Below are positions 1-13,740 of a stretch of 64,000 bases of DNA, piece by piece. The DNA is from Gonatopus flavifemur (lineage: Eukaryota; Arthropoda; Insecta; Hymenoptera; Dryinidae). The notes beneath the pieces were generated by a model. The model made no database searches. It was given only the letters and a program-made list of their open reading frames with translations, and was not told the DNA's origin. How positions within the stretch are numbered: the stretch's first letter is position 1; every line of letters begins with the position of its first letter. The DNA is taken from NCBI GenBank assembly GCA_018340375.1, contig JAFFJZ010000001.1:67820001-67884000 (forward strand). Reading direction: 5' to 3'. Made by a program: the position numbers and the translations under genes.

Positions 1-3000
1 GTGCAGTCAATATCGATGGAAAACAACATTTTTATAATTTAGTGCAAGATGCTAAAGTCGCGATTGCGGGCAGCGATATCGCTATGCAACTTGGGATTTC
101 CGTTGGAGATCCCATATTCGTTTCTGTTTTCTCACCCAGTAAAGGCATCACCGACGAACCTTTGTCCCAATCAGCTCTCTGTATATATAGTTTGCAAGAT
201 ATCGAAACAAAATTCAATGAAAATATCCATATGTGTTTCAACGGGAGTATCAAATATCGGAATATGGGCTACGTGAGCGGACCGATACAAGATGGAAAAT
301 GTCCTACAGTGGGAGTAAGTGTATTGTCAAATTTGTTATTATTTTACATTCATGATTCATCATCTCATTTTGAAATTTTTATTGCAGACGACGGGAAACA
401 TTTTGAACTTTTGCGAAGTGGGTCTTAAAATTTCTGGAGTTTCCCCGATAATGAGTCAAGCGATTCTCCACTTCCCTGATACTTTCGTAACTTCCGTAAC
501 CGTGGCAAATACCGAGAGTCACACCGTCGCTTTTCTCGGTACAAACGATGGAAAGCTGAACAAAGTTCTTCTTGCCGGAACCGAAGCATCCGTTTACGAG
601 AGCATCGTCATCGACAAAGGACACAAATTATTACCGGATACCATGATTTCACCGAACGGGGAACACCTTTACGTTCTGTCAACATCGAAAATTTCTAAAG
701 TCAAAGTCGAGCATTGTAGCGGTTATACGAATTGCAGCAGCTGTCTCGATGCCAAAGATCCCTACTGCGGTTGGTGCTCTTTGGAAAAGAGGTGAGAATA
801 CCACGAGATTATGTTGAAAAATTAATCTCGAATGATGCATAATTTTTGGTTTTTGTGTGTCAACAGATGTACCGTGAGAAGGGATTGTCAGAAAGCGAGT
901 CAAAGCAGTCCCCGATGGTTGTCTCTTGGAACTGGACAACAGTGCATCGATTTTGAACAAGTCGTTCCCGATCGTATGCCTATCGATCAAATGACCACCG
1001 TTCAATTGACTATACGAACCTTGCCTGAATTACCCACGGGAGCGAATTATAAATGCGTATTCGGCAATGCCGAACCCATCGACGCAATTATGACTGGCTT
1101 CGGTCTGTCTTGTCCTACACCTCCCGTTGTCGAAAGACCCAACATTCCTGATAGCGCGGATCACGTCTTGGTTCCGTTATCCGTAAGATCCAGCGAAACC
1201 AACAAAGATTTCGTTTCACGTAATTTTGCGTTCTTCGATTGCTCGAGACATACGGTATGCACCGAGTGCGTGAAATCGCAATGGGCGTGCAGTTGGTGCG
1301 TGTACGATAACAAGTGTACGCACAATACCAGCTGCCAAGGCATCATCGCGGGAGAAAACGTAAGTTTCAAATCAGAAGTTAATCGTATAGAATTCAATAG
1401 AGCAAAAATTGGTATTAAAATGATATACAAATTTGTATATTTGCAGCAACATCTGACAACTCTTGCGGCACACGGAGCCATGTACTGTCCGAGATTCGTT
1501 AAACGAGAAGAACCTCTCATGTTGCCAAATAGCGTACCCAAGGAGATAGCGTTGGAAGTTGAAAACCTGCCCCATCCTCAAGTCGGTCACAGCGGTTTTC
1601 AGTGTATAGTTACGATCGAAGGAGCGAATTTGAAGGTCCAAGCTCGAGTCGACAGCAGTCGATTCATAGTTTGCGACAAAACGGTGTATTCTTACGAAGC
1701 TGTGACAGGGGAATACGAAGCGGATGTTACGGTCGTGTGGAACACGAATCATCACGTTGATAAAACCACCATCATTTTATACAAGTGCGAAGTATTGGGT
1801 TCACACCGGGAACACGCGGATTGTTCTCTTTGCGTAACCAGGGATAGTCGTTTCGAATGTACGTGGTGTGGCAACAGTTGTATGTATCGACATTCTTGTT
1901 TGCACTCACCGTTCGCGGAATGTCCAAAACCAAGAATAGACATGATCAAACCTCTGAGCGGACCGATCGAAGGTGGTACGTTGGTCACCATCGAGGGTAG
2001 TAACTTGGGTCTCAAAGAGAGCGACGTAGACGGCAAAATACGAATTGGAAATACCCCGTGTAATCTGGTGGATTACGAAGTATCGGTTCGAATAGTGTGT
2101 CGTACTGGCCCCCACGATGCCACCGATACCGCCTCCGTGGTTGTAGGCAACGACGCTGGTTTTACCGAAAGCGCAGTTCTATTCAATTACAAAGATATTC
2201 GACTTTCAGGAGTTTATCCATCCAACGGTCCTCAAAGTGGAGGAACGCAACTCGCCATTACAGGAATGTATTTGAACATCGGTAGTAAAATTTCAGCTTT
2301 TCTCGATGAATTACCGTGTCAGGTGAATGCAACTCAAGCCAGTAGTACAAGATTAACTTGCGTCACTAGTAAATCTGGACGAGTGAGAAGAATTCATCGA
2401 CTCACTTTGAGCATAGACGGAGCTAATCGTACTCTGGTTGGTAATCCATATAATTACACTCACGATCCGACTATAATGGAGATTAAACCTCTGAGAAGTT
2501 TCGCGTCCGGAGGTCGCATGATCACCGTACACGGTACGAACCTGGATACCATTCAAAAACCTGAAATGGAGATATATTTCGATAACGAGCCACTCCCTGT
2601 TAATCGAACTGTGTGTATGGTGTTGAACCCAACGCAAATGGAATGTCCAAGTCCAAGCGTCGCTGGAAGATTCATGACTCTTCGTCGTAACGAAAGATCA
2701 ATTATGAACACTTCACCGCAGTCGTTGAGATTCAAAGAGTCCCAATTATCTCTAAAAATAGCCTTCATCATGGACAACGTTGAGACCGTGAGAGATTTGG
2801 AAAAGCATTTTCAAAGTCTTCGTAATCGTTTGCTGTACGTGGAAGATCCCAAATTTTTCCCCTTCCCGAGGAACGTGAAATTATATAAAGGTGATACTTT
2901 GGTGATAGAAGGTGAGAATCTCAACTACGCGAGTGACGAGTCGGATGTAAACGTTACGGTTGGTATGATGCTTTGCAACGTAACTTCTCTCGCTTTGACT

Positions 3001-5389
3001 CAATTAGTTTGTACCCCGCCCGATCAACAGCCCGCCGACACCGACGAACTTGGAATAAAAACGGACACTGGTTTACCTCTGGTCGTTGTGCGCGTTGGAC
3101 GTAATTTACGATTCCCGATCGGATATCTTCATTATGAAGTTATCAAATCTTATCCCATACCGCCTGAAGCCATCGCAGGAATCGCAGCCGGCACTTTCGG
3201 TTTAATTTTCTTATTTATTTTGGTCTTGGTGATTTATAGAAGAAAAAGCACTCAAGCTGAAAGAGAGTACAAAAGAATACAAATACAAATGGATACGCTT
3301 GAAAGTAACGTGAGGATGGAATGTAAACAAGCTTTTGCCGAATTACAAACGGATATGACGGATTTGACGGCGGATCTGGAATCTTCTGGAATACCAACGT
3401 TGGATCATAAGAATTATATTATGAAAGTGTTTTTCCCCGGTGTAATAGACCATCCGATTTTAAACGATCCAAGGTCCCATAGTAACGTCTCTAGAACGAA
3501 TTACGATGCAGCCATGGTTCAATTCGAGCAGCTTGTTAATAATAAATATTTTGTATTAACTTTTATTGAAACTTTAGAAGCCCAAAAGGATTTTAATATT
3601 AGGGACAAAGTTAACGTGGCATCCCTTCTTATGGTTGTTTTAATGGGTAAAATGGAATACGCCACGGATATACTTATGAATCTCTTATTAAGACTGATCG
3701 ACAAAGCGGTGAATACTAAACATCCTCAATTAATGTTGAGGAGGACCGAATCTGTTGTCGAAAAGATGCTCACTAATTGGATGGCACTTTGTATGTACAA
3801 TTATTTGAAGGACTACGCGGGATCGTCGTTATTCCTCCTGTTCAAAGCCATCAAACATCAGATAGAGAAGGGTCCGGTCGACGTTGTGACTCACGACGCC
3901 AGATATTCTCTCTCGGAGGAAAGACTGTTACGCGAACAAATCGAACACAGCATCGTCACTTTGCACGTCGTTCAAGACGATCTTGACGAGAAAATTCAGT
4001 GCAAAGTGTTGGATTGCGACACGATAAGTCAAGTAAAATCAAAAATATTAGATGCTCTCTATAAAAATACTCCATTTTCTTTAAGGCCGTCCGTTTACGA
4101 GGTTGATTTGGAATGGAGACACGGCAGGGGTGGTCATTTGACGCTACAGGACGAGGACTTGACAACGAAATGCAGCGGCGAATGGAAAAAGATTAATACT
4201 CTCGCTCATTACGGGGTCAAAGAGTCTGCCGTGATGTCTCTCATTCCAAGACAAAACGATGGTTTCTCCACGACTTGTAAACCTCCGTGTCATAATTGTA
4301 AACCGTCGCACTATCATCATCAGCAACCGATCAATTCGCATCACCGCCATCACCTTCATCGGCACACGAATCATTGTTCGTCCACTCATCTTCCATCCAC
4401 ACCGAATCATAGTTTAATTAGTCCTATAATGTACAACCATCCTGTCAGTGGTTTGTATTTCGAATCTCAACACTCGCCTCCGTTGATCGTTGGAAACGGA
4501 GATGTGGAAACCGGTCACGGGGGTAATCAACGATTGTATCACCTAGTCAGGCCGGTCGAAGAGATGCACAATACACCTAGTATGAGCTTCACCGGTAGTA
4601 GCAAACACCATCATCCGGAACGAACGCACAAAGCCATTCCCGAAATATTTTTGACGAGGTTACTCTCCACGAAAGGTACCGTGCAAAAGTTCGTTGATGA
4701 TTTCTTAAATACGATATTAACCGCCAACGAGGCGTTACCGAGTGCCGTTAAATGGTTGTTCGACCTCCTCGACGAAGCCGCCAAGAGGCACGGGATCATC
4801 GATCCGGAAGTGGCACATGCATGGAAGTCAAACAGTCTGCCATTGAGATTCTGGGTGAATTTTATTAAAAATCCAGATTTCATGTTCGACATTAATAAAT
4901 CGACGACCGTCGATTCGAGTCTTTCCGTCATCGCGCAAACGTTTATGGACTCTTGTTCGATGACGGAGCACAGACTAGGGAAGGATTCCCCGTCGAATAA
5001 ATTACTTTTTGCCAAGGACATACCCCATTATCGAGAAAAAGTGGGTCGATTTTACATGGACGTGCAGAGATTGCCTCAAATTACCGATCAAGAAATGTCA
5101 AGTGCCATGCAACAACTGAGTGCTTCTCACGCTAACGAGTTCGATGTTATCGCGGCGTTGAAAGAGCTCTACATTTACGTGAGCAAGTATTATGAACAAG
5201 TAAGTGTAGAGTTGCTTATCTTTCGATTTTCTTCATCAAAATTCTATGACGGAGGTTTTTCAAATTTTCATTCATTTTTAGATCTTAGAGGCCTTGGAAA
5301 CGGATGTGGGCTGTCGCAAACTGCACCTAGCTCATAGATTAGAAAATGTGGCATGTACCCTCGAGGGAGAAGAGACTAGTGCCTGCTGA
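1..5389 (+). CDS. PlexA: Plexin, 3' part (probably plexin A), five coding exons
   Basis: Semaphorin receptor of the plasma membrane that acts in axon guidance through a cytoplasmic Rap/Ras-GAP domain. The frame opens at base 3. Exons are 1-314, 388-791, 867-1359, 1447-5199 and 5282-5389, all with GT-AG introns of 73-87 bp and matching phases, giving 1689 residues in the window. The start and most of the Sema domain lie upstream. Visible in order: end of Sema; three PSI cysteine knots (about 715-870, 1233-1335, 1785-1905; for example [10 protein letters not shown]); four IPT/TIG repeats (about 1927-3145); one membrane span (about 3169-3237); a juxtamembrane helix; and a split GAP domain with [14 protein letters not shown], the Rho-binding insert (about 3950-4250) and [12 protein letters not shown] His-rich loop (about 4300-4370) follows the Rho-binding insert. 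The assignment to the A rather than the B class rests on overall likeness and is less sure than 'plexin'. Confidence 0.93.
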
Positions 5390-6294
5390 CATAGCCTACT
5401 CACTTCCATCCCAGGACCTGTCGACCTTTCCAGAAACACTGACTAGTGCCTCCATTTCATGCATCAGATACACCTCGTCATTCATGTACAAATATATACG
5501 CTATTTGGGTAACTAATGCCGTTATTTCATCATCGTGATTTCGTTAAGGCCAACCAAGCGGTAGTCCTACACAATATTCGCATCTTGTGGCCGTATCGAA
5601 ATACGATAGGTTTCTTCGTAGATACGCATAGACATTATTACACGAACAATAAATTCCCCTTCGGTTACAATCATTCCAATTTTCTCCAATATTTTTTAAA
5701 CTATCGATGATGAGTGATGATTTATGTGAGACAAAAGAAAAACGGTTTTTGTATTCAAAAAAATATATATAAATATATATAACACAAATATAGATAGATG
5801 AATGTCTATGCGTGTAAACGTAATTATATGGAATTCATTTTTAACAAAAGAAAAGAAAGGAAGAAATAGCTAGAGCACTTATAAAAGAGTAAGTGAGAAG
5901 AAAGAAAGCCATAGTGTCCACCAGACTGTTTGTACAAGAATGTACAGCAGCGAGTAGTCTGTGATCCGAGCACGAGTGGCTATGCCTATTATCTTTATTA
6001 TGGTATGCAATTATTCATATGTTATAATACACATACATATACACACCAAATGACGCGACACACTTCTGTGAATTGTAGTAAGCTAGTTAGAGAAGAAGGA
6101 TTATATATGTATTATAAGTCGAAAGGGATGGATGCCCGATTTCATGACAGAGAATATTATTGTGGTCAAAGAAGAAGGAAACGAAGGGAGGAGAGTAGTT
6201 CGGTCTACTACTCGAGGCCTATCTATGCATATTAGAGATACGTAAGAACATTTTTCACTCTTCTTCAACAATACAAAAAAGGATTCTTTTTTTC

Positions 6295-6338
<44 letters not shown>

Positions 6339-9300
6339 CATACATACCAGCATGTAATTTATGATATAAATATATTTTGGAGAGTTTTTTCTTATGGGTT
6401 TTTTTAACAAATTATTCTGAAAGGTACGCATTATCTTTATTACGTGAATATGTATCGCTTATATGAAAATATTGAATTTGTCGCTGAGATTGCGTTAAGG
6501 ATACACTCCGGTTACGTCATGGTTGCAATTTTGTTACTTTTCTTTTTATATAAATATCATGATAGGGCCTTTTGTGCTTTCTGTGTACAGTAAATGGGAA
6601 AATTAATTTTTCTTCACCATTCGTAGAATTCGACGAAGATAAAACTGATTGAAATAAAGACTTGAGAACGCTCTTATAAATCCGGAGGGTCCTCGATCAT
6701 TATTAACATATATTTTTAAGGATAATCCATGATATTGTGAAATAGAAAAGATCTTTTATAATATTAACGATAAAAAAATAATAATAATAGTAATAATATT
6801 ATTGGTAATATTATTAATAGTAATAATTAAGGGTAAAATACGCGTGGAAATGGCTTTTCGTTGTTGAACAAATGAAAAACGAAACACGAAGAAAAACATT
6901 GAAATGTTTTTTTACATATATAATATATCCGCATAGGGCATCTCAGAATTCGTCAATCGAATCGAGTTTTAAACAAAATTATGCAAACTCTTGGAACAAT
7001 TTTTTCACAATTTTGAGATACCGTATGTACATATATATATATATATACATATATATAAATTATATATGGATACACTTGGTGATATATGTATTTATAAAAG
7101 ACTTAAAACTTGCTCGTTTTATATCCAAAATTTTTTCATTAAACAAACGACACAACCCAATGTGTCGTCGTGACATTACGAAGAACAGTATTCCTGTAAA
7201 ATCATTTTTATATTTAGTTCAAACAAGACTGGCTAAGTTTTCAATTGTTTTTTTTTTGTTTTTTTTAATCATCGAAGAGACTAAAATATGACTGTGTGGA
7301 ATTGTTTTCATTGATAATAGAACAAAAATATAAAAATGAAACAATGAAATTCTCATAAAAACACTGCCAGCGTTATATAATGCATTTCTATTGAACTGTC
7401 GATCCGATGATCCGTTACGATTAGATCTACATTTTATATATTGATTTTCATTATGGAAAAGAAGAAGCGCATAGTAAAGAACGATGAGAAACTTGGTAAT
7501 AAAATAAAGTAAAATAAAATAAAAAAATGTTTAGGAAAGACGTGAACTCACTCTTGTACTTAATGATAATTCTGTCGTAATCTCGATATTCGTTTGGGTT
7601 CACAGTCTCTTTCCAATAGTAAACACACATGTATTCCATGTATTGTATTTATTTGTATTATCAAAGAGTTGATTCCATGATAGTACACATCCGATGTATC
7701 CAGCGTGTAACGTAACCAAGTGTACACTTATGCTATAATGCCGGGTGTGTGCTCACTTATTACGTTAATTTTTTTGTATGTCACTTTACAATGTACTGAT
7801 CAAATATTGCCACAATTGTTACTCTCTTTCATATTATTCTATGTTCTCTGATTCTACAATGTACGTCGCATTTATTTTTGTATCGATGAGGCGTTTTACA
7901 TCATTCGTTTTGTATTCTCTCTTTCCTGTGTCTGTTCTTCTTTGAGAATTCAATGAATAATACAAATTTCATTGAGCGATATTCAAATTGTTAAAAAATT
8001 GTTGTAGAAAATCAAAAAGTATGTTATATGAAATCTCTTTCGGGTTTTTGTTACCGTATCGTTGTTGAAAATATGATTTTCGGAAGAGAAATTTTTTTAA
8101 TTCGTTTGAAAAATTGTTAGTTTCGTATGAAATTCATTCGAGGTCTCTCCAACGTAAATTACACACAAGTTTTTCACAATTCAATTGAAATTTTGTGTGA
8201 TTCTTTCTCCCAGTTTTATCATTAAGGAAAACAGTGAACATGTTTCATGTTTCGATTTTGTAAATTTAATTATTTGTAACTATACTTTTTTCTTTGGACA
8301 CAGCGCTTTGATATTTTATTGTAATTTGTTTTTTTTTTCTCATGAATTCAATTTGTTGCAAAAGAAAGCGTGCTCGGATGGTGATGCTTGTATTCTCTTA
8401 AGCATCAACATAATAGGTACATATGTAATTCGACATTGTATATACAATAGTGACTGTGAAATCATAAATATTTAAACAACTCAAAGATATTACGATGTAC
8501 TTGGTAATGAAGTATAACATACGCTCATGCATATTCTTTTTCACCTGTGTAACATCGCAAACAGGTTAAATTCATACTTATCGAAGAAAGAAGAAGAGAG
8601 AAAAACAATCATTCTTTTACTTTTAAGGTTGTAATGGTTCCCTTTTTTCAGAAATGAATCATTATTTGTCTCTTTTCTGCGAATGTATACATTATTCACT
8701 TTGCTTGTGAATTTATACATGTGCAAAAAAATTCAGATGAGTATATTTTGTACTCCGATACCCCAATACACCATAATATCTTGAATTTGTATCAATAACA
8801 GAGCGATAAACTGATTTCGTTTATAAAAATATTTTTATTATTATTGTTATTATTATTATCATAATTATCATTATAAATTACAGTGAAAAAAAAGACCGAT
8901 ACATAATTATACGTCAAAAGAGCGCATGGTAAAGTTGAATGTGTTTCCTAAACTGGTTCTTCTTCATGGAAAAAGTGTGTTTAAGAATAAGTATCAAAAC
9001 GATATTTATTTTGTGTTTGAAAATATCAGAAAGCTTCGAAAAGAAGCAAACCAGAGTTTTGAATTTTTAATACGATAACGCGAGAGGATGTCACTAAAAC
9101 ATCGTTCAGTTTGTTTGACCTTGATTCGGTACCAATAACAGTGCTTTAGGCGAAAATACCAGAGTAACACGATATGCCAACATTTCTCTGTATCCTTGGC
9201 TTCACTCCGACGTTATTAAGACATTTTTCTATCCGAATTTTAAATAGAAATTTCATTACGTATCGCGTATTGAAATATATACAAACCAACAACGTTCAGG

Positions 9301-11404
9301 AAAATTATTAGGGAAGAGATTGCACTTGGCAAAGAAATAAAGAAATATAGAAATACACATGAATTATGAAATACGATGTACATAAATACAAACGCCTCGT
9401 CGATAACCATAAATGTACAACTAATTACAAAACATGATATTTTAATCTTTGACGTGGTATTCCTCGAACAAAAAATGGGTGAAAGAACGAACAAGAAGAA
9501 TTGAGAAAAAAAAAAATCATACGTTCGACAGTCGACTCCATCCAATTGAAAAGCTCTTGTCAATTTCGCATTCAACGTATGATATTTTAATGTAATAGCT
9601 GAGAATGACTGAACAAAAAAACAAAAAAAAAAAGAATCATTCAGTGGCCGTGAATTATTATTCTTAAACAGTATGTTGTGCTTCGTAGTATATAGATACG
9701 AATCGAAGAAAGAACATAACAAAAGTATGATTACTTCTCTATTATAAGCTTTGAGAAGAATGACAGGGGGGAGGATTGGTAATTATCCTCCGAACGTGAG
9801 ATTCAATCATGAGTATAAAATATATATATCATAGCACGATATTATCGCGTAATTGAGAATGCTTTTTGTTTTGTTACGAGCATTCGAATAAAATATATAT
9901 TGAAACGAAAATGAGCATGAAAAACAAAACGGAAAGATTTTTATGAAATAGAAGATGCCATTAAAAAAAAAAAGCATCAGTTTTTAATTATTCGTCATCT
10001 AATCAAAATGATGATTATGTCTTTATATTTTTTATTTCCATACTAAAACTGAAAAGTGATCAATTGTTGTACATAAAAATGATTGTAAGAAATTTATGTT
10101 GATATTTTTCAACAGCTCGTTGTTGTCAGCAAAAATTAAATCAATATCAAATGAGTTTATAATTTATTCACGAATGACAATTCAAGTTCCTAACGAATTC
10201 GTTTGGAATGAGATTAGAATATTGGTTTGTAACATTAATATTCAAGCAATTTTGATAGAATTGCGGTATAAAGAAAATTTTATTGGAGCTTTTTCCATAG
10301 CATCAGATCGCTGGTGTTCTCGCGTTTTTTGATCAATTTATTTATTTTGAGTAGTCTCGGTGTTCTTTCTAAAAAGTAGGAATAATGCAAGTCTTGCATC
10401 GGTCAAAATACTTTTCCAGAAAAATTTGAGAAAATAAAAAGAAATTTGTAGTCGAATCTTCTTGGATTCGTCAGAAAAATGCAATGGATTTTATTCCCCG
10501 ATCACGAAGAGAGATTCCTAAATGAGTTTTTATATGTAACTGGATTTTCTTACGTGAACTCTTGTGCTATTTCAGTTGACTTCTGTATATATTATGCTCA
10601 TGATTCGATCGACTCCAGTGATTTTGGAAAGGATGTGAATGAATTGCGTATATTGAATTAAAAAAAAAAAATTAATAAAACGTATGGATGTATGTGTGAG
10701 GAACGGAGTATAGAATATGAGCCATGCGAAGGAATGCGGGTGTATGAAAATGAATGTGTGCGCGCGCTAATGTATCTTTTACAAAAATTGAATCTCGTGT
10801 ACATAATAATAATAATATTAATATTAATAATAATAATAATAACAACTACAATAATGATAAAAACGACAATGATGATTTTCTTCATTCCTTCCATTAGTTT
10901 CGTATCTTTTCACGTAGATGTTTCATCAATCCGTCAAGAATGAACGAAACTATACAAAAATATTGGACAAAAAAAGAGTGAAGTGACATGGTCAAAATGG
11001 GGTAAATTTTGTTCTTCCTCGAGAAAACGTAAGGGATAGAATTCTGATGATTCTAGATGATTTATGCTCAATTTCGACCTTAAAATCCGTAAAATTGTAT
11101 TGTCTGGTTTTTATATCAGGACTGAAGTTGGCGTACAAGCCAGATCAAATTCGACAGAACCTGTTGAATGTTAGGAATGAGGAAAAAATCGAAGAGAGTG
11201 ATAGAAAATTAGAAAACGGCGATTCAATCTCATTGATTGATGAAGTTGAATACAAACTTTGCAACGGTAAATGACAATCCAAACCTAGCCAGCAGGTAGT
11301 GAACGGTAGCAACTTAGTAGCTTTTCCAGTACATCGAAACTGCATACTACCATAGCATACACGTCCTTATAACATTTTTAAATTCTGCAAGTTCATTGCA
11401 AGTA
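5390..11404. other. Plexin 3' UTR and gene-free AT-rich DNA
   Basis: No open frame here resembles a known protein. The first part must include the plexin 3' UTR; AATAAA occurs near 5649, but the end cannot be fixed. The rest is AT-rich with simple repeats: a (TA)18 run at 6299-6334, shorter TA runs near 7030-7070, and AAT-type runs near 6775-6830 and 10805-10850. I see no inverted-repeat element in this stretch, in contrast to the DNA on its right. Confidence 0.6.
6299..6334. repeat. (TA)18 microsatellite
   Basis: An uninterrupted TA dinucleotide run of about 36 bases, probably within or just beyond the plexin 3' UTR. Confidence 0.95.
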
Positions 11405-11663
11405 CACGGAAAGACCGGGTCTATTAATATTTAGAAAGAATTTATATCAACGTTTAGAAAAATGACTGTCAATCTTTAGGGAAAAAGAGGATCGCTGAAA
11501 AATATTCGTAGTCAAAATATTAACAGTTGATAGTTTCATTGGTATTCTTCACAGTGAAACTATCAATTGTTAATACATCGGCTACGAATATTTTCCAGCG
11601 ATCCTCGTTTTTCCTAAATTGACAGTCATTTTTCTAAACATCAATAGACCCGGTCTTTCCGTG
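11405..11663. mobile_element. Hairpin MITE, CACGGAAAG ends
   Basis: Nearly the whole 259 bp folds back on itself. The left end CACGGAAAGACCGGGTCTAT is matched by the reverse complement at the right end (ATAGACCCGGTCTTTCCGTG). The arms are about 120 bp with few mismatches and there is no coding frame. It belongs to the group sharing CAC..GA/AA termini. Confidence 0.85.
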
Positions 11664-11840
11664 CAGGATTGTTGAAACAATGGACAAAGTTAATGAATTA
11701 TTAAAATCCAGTGTACGAATGAAAATTTGAATCACTGATTTTTTCCGTGCAATGTCATCCTCAGTGGGGGATTTAGGAATGCTCTATCCCTGTTTAATCG
11801 ACGTGTAACAAAGGACGACATTACAAGCAGGGCTTATCCA

Positions 11841-12327
11841 CACCCGAGAACCCAATTTCTTAAACAGGAAGAAAATTTTCTTTGCCCTTATTCTAATAAA
11901 TCTTTTTTTCAATGGAAAAAATTTCAATTGAATTGAAAAAGTTTTCATCAGATTGAAACGAAAAATTGTGAAATTGAAACAAGGGTCTATTCAAATATTC
12001 GACAGCTAGGAAATTTAGTAAGGTGTAAATAAAAATTTAGTTGTGCTAGCTAAATGTTTATTCGTCACGGCTATATTTTTTATTCCCATTGAATAAACCG
12101 TTTTCAAGACAGCTAGCCTTTTATTTACCCCAACTAGAGTCTAGCTGTGGCAACTAACATTTAGTTGTCCCAACTAGGTACCTTTCTCTCAGCGTGCAGA
12201 AATATATTCTTTCTTGAATTCGAAGAATGTGATTTTAATTCAATGAAAAGTTTTTCCATTGAAATGAATTATTCAGTCCATTGGGAACAAGATGTTTTTC
12301 AAGTCTAAGAAATTGGGTTCTCAGTGC
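11841..12327. mobile_element. Inverted-repeat element containing a second element
   Basis: The ends CGAGAACCCAATTTCTTA (left) and TAAGAAATTGGGTTCTC (right) are inverted copies. The interior holds a copy of the TAGC/ACTAA-rich element family at 11982-12196, so this is a two-level nest. No coding capacity. Confidence 0.65.
11982..12196. mobile_element. Family A MITE, copy 1 (left end degraded)
   Basis: The sequence from GGGTCTATTCAAATATTCG to CTTTCTCTCAGCGTG closely matches 55350-55578. Inside it repeats motifs such as CAACTAAATTTAG and GACAGCTAG, giving a weak hairpin. The CACTGAGAG left terminus seen in the 55-kb copy is missing here. Confidence 0.75.
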
Positions 12328-12921
12328 ATGCTCCATCCTTAAGAGGAGGATGGAGGGTTACGTCGTCTCCATGTAGAATTTAAAATTCATTCGCATGAGA
12401 ATCGAGAACAGCCACTGTTCTTCCACCGATTCACATCGTCCACGAATTTTATTCCTGAATTCTATGTAGAGGTGAGGTACCCCATCACGCGAATTCACGT
12501 GTTTCTGCCACGTTCTTGCCACATGGAAGGATCAGAACCCATATCTGCGAACTAGGCAACTGCCAGGGGTGGCAAAATTTTGATTTCCGAATATCTGCAG
12601 ATGTCGCCACCGGGGTGGGCTTTTAGGTTGTTGTCTAGGATGTCTAGGATATCTAGGACTAACGCTGGGAAAAATTCGTGAATATGCAAAGGAGGTGCCC
12701 GTAAGAAAGAGGGCAAGGAGGGGCACTTGTCCAGATAACGTGCCCTCACGAAGCGACGCACATGGATAAGCTTCTGCACGCAAACCTAGAAGGGAGCTTC
12801 AAAATCTTATCTGAGTGGTTCTTCTTCACTTACTAAAACATCATTTCCAAATTGAAAAAGTGTATGACATTTCAGGGTGTCTATACTGTTCGAAAATTCT
12901 AACACAATTGATCAAACACAA
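12328..12921. other. No gene recognised
   Basis: Somewhat more GC-rich than its surroundings, with overlapping open frames near 12532-12783 that resemble nothing I know. Probably degraded repeat DNA. Confidence 0.4.
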
Positions 12922-13189
12922 CCCTGTCTGAAAAGTCCGATAGATTCCCATGGATTCTCTTCAGTGCTGTGACAATAACCGCATAGAGACCGATAAGATA
13001 TTTTATTCCTATCAGTATTTATCAGGTTTTGCCAATCCTACCGATAGAAACCCATAGAACATCGGATTCCTCATAGAATCTTATGGAAACCCTCAAGTCC
13101 TGTGACAATGACCGCATAGAAGCCGACAGAATATGATTGATTCCGATAGGATTTGGCCTATCGGTTTCTATTGGTTTTTTCGCACAGGG
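12922..13189. mobile_element. Element with inverted ends and an internal 133-bp direct repeat
   Basis: The left end begins CCCTGTCTGAAAAGTCCGAT and the right end reads, inverted, CCCTGTGCGAAAAAACC. Inside, CTGTGACAATRACCGCATAG occurs at 12967 and again at 13100, a 133-bp period. CCGATAG motifs recur in both orientations. No open frame of note. Confidence 0.6.
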
Positions 13190-13740
13190 AAATTCGCGTG
13201 GAATAGAATGATCAATGAATTTGAATATCAAAGTTTGAGGTTCAGATGTTTGAAATTCGCTCGTCATTCCTGTCTTATAAAAATTTGCATGCCTTGGTGA
13301 AAATAAAGCGTTGTAACTAACCCCCCTAACAGCAGCATATCCACCGACTTCCATGGACTCCACGTGGATGAATGGAGATTCCACGCGGAGGCAACGTACA
13401 AATGTAGAAATCACCGGTGCTGTACGGGCCGTATGGAAATATTTCGCTGAAATAACCATGAATAATCTTTGAAATTTTGGTGGAAAATCTGATACATTTG
13501 GAACAGACTTTTTTCACACTCTTTTCAGAGTTTAAAGGAGTTTTTTCATGTTTTTTTTTTTAAACAACTAGAAACGAAAGTGCGTTCTCAAAAGAAGTTT
13601 GATAGATTCCTAACGTTTTTCTAATTATTGTGGAAATGATTCTCTAAAAAACTCTTTAAAAGTCTTCAAAACTCTGAATAAGGCTTTCCGAAAGTCTTAT
13701 TTTCCCTGAAATTTCGGACTTTCCGCAAGAGTTATCAAGA

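Noticed and set aside
832..866. ATG at 832 as a start for the plexin frame
   Set aside because: It lies in an intron (792-866). The frame continues from the upstream exon through AG|A at 791/867.
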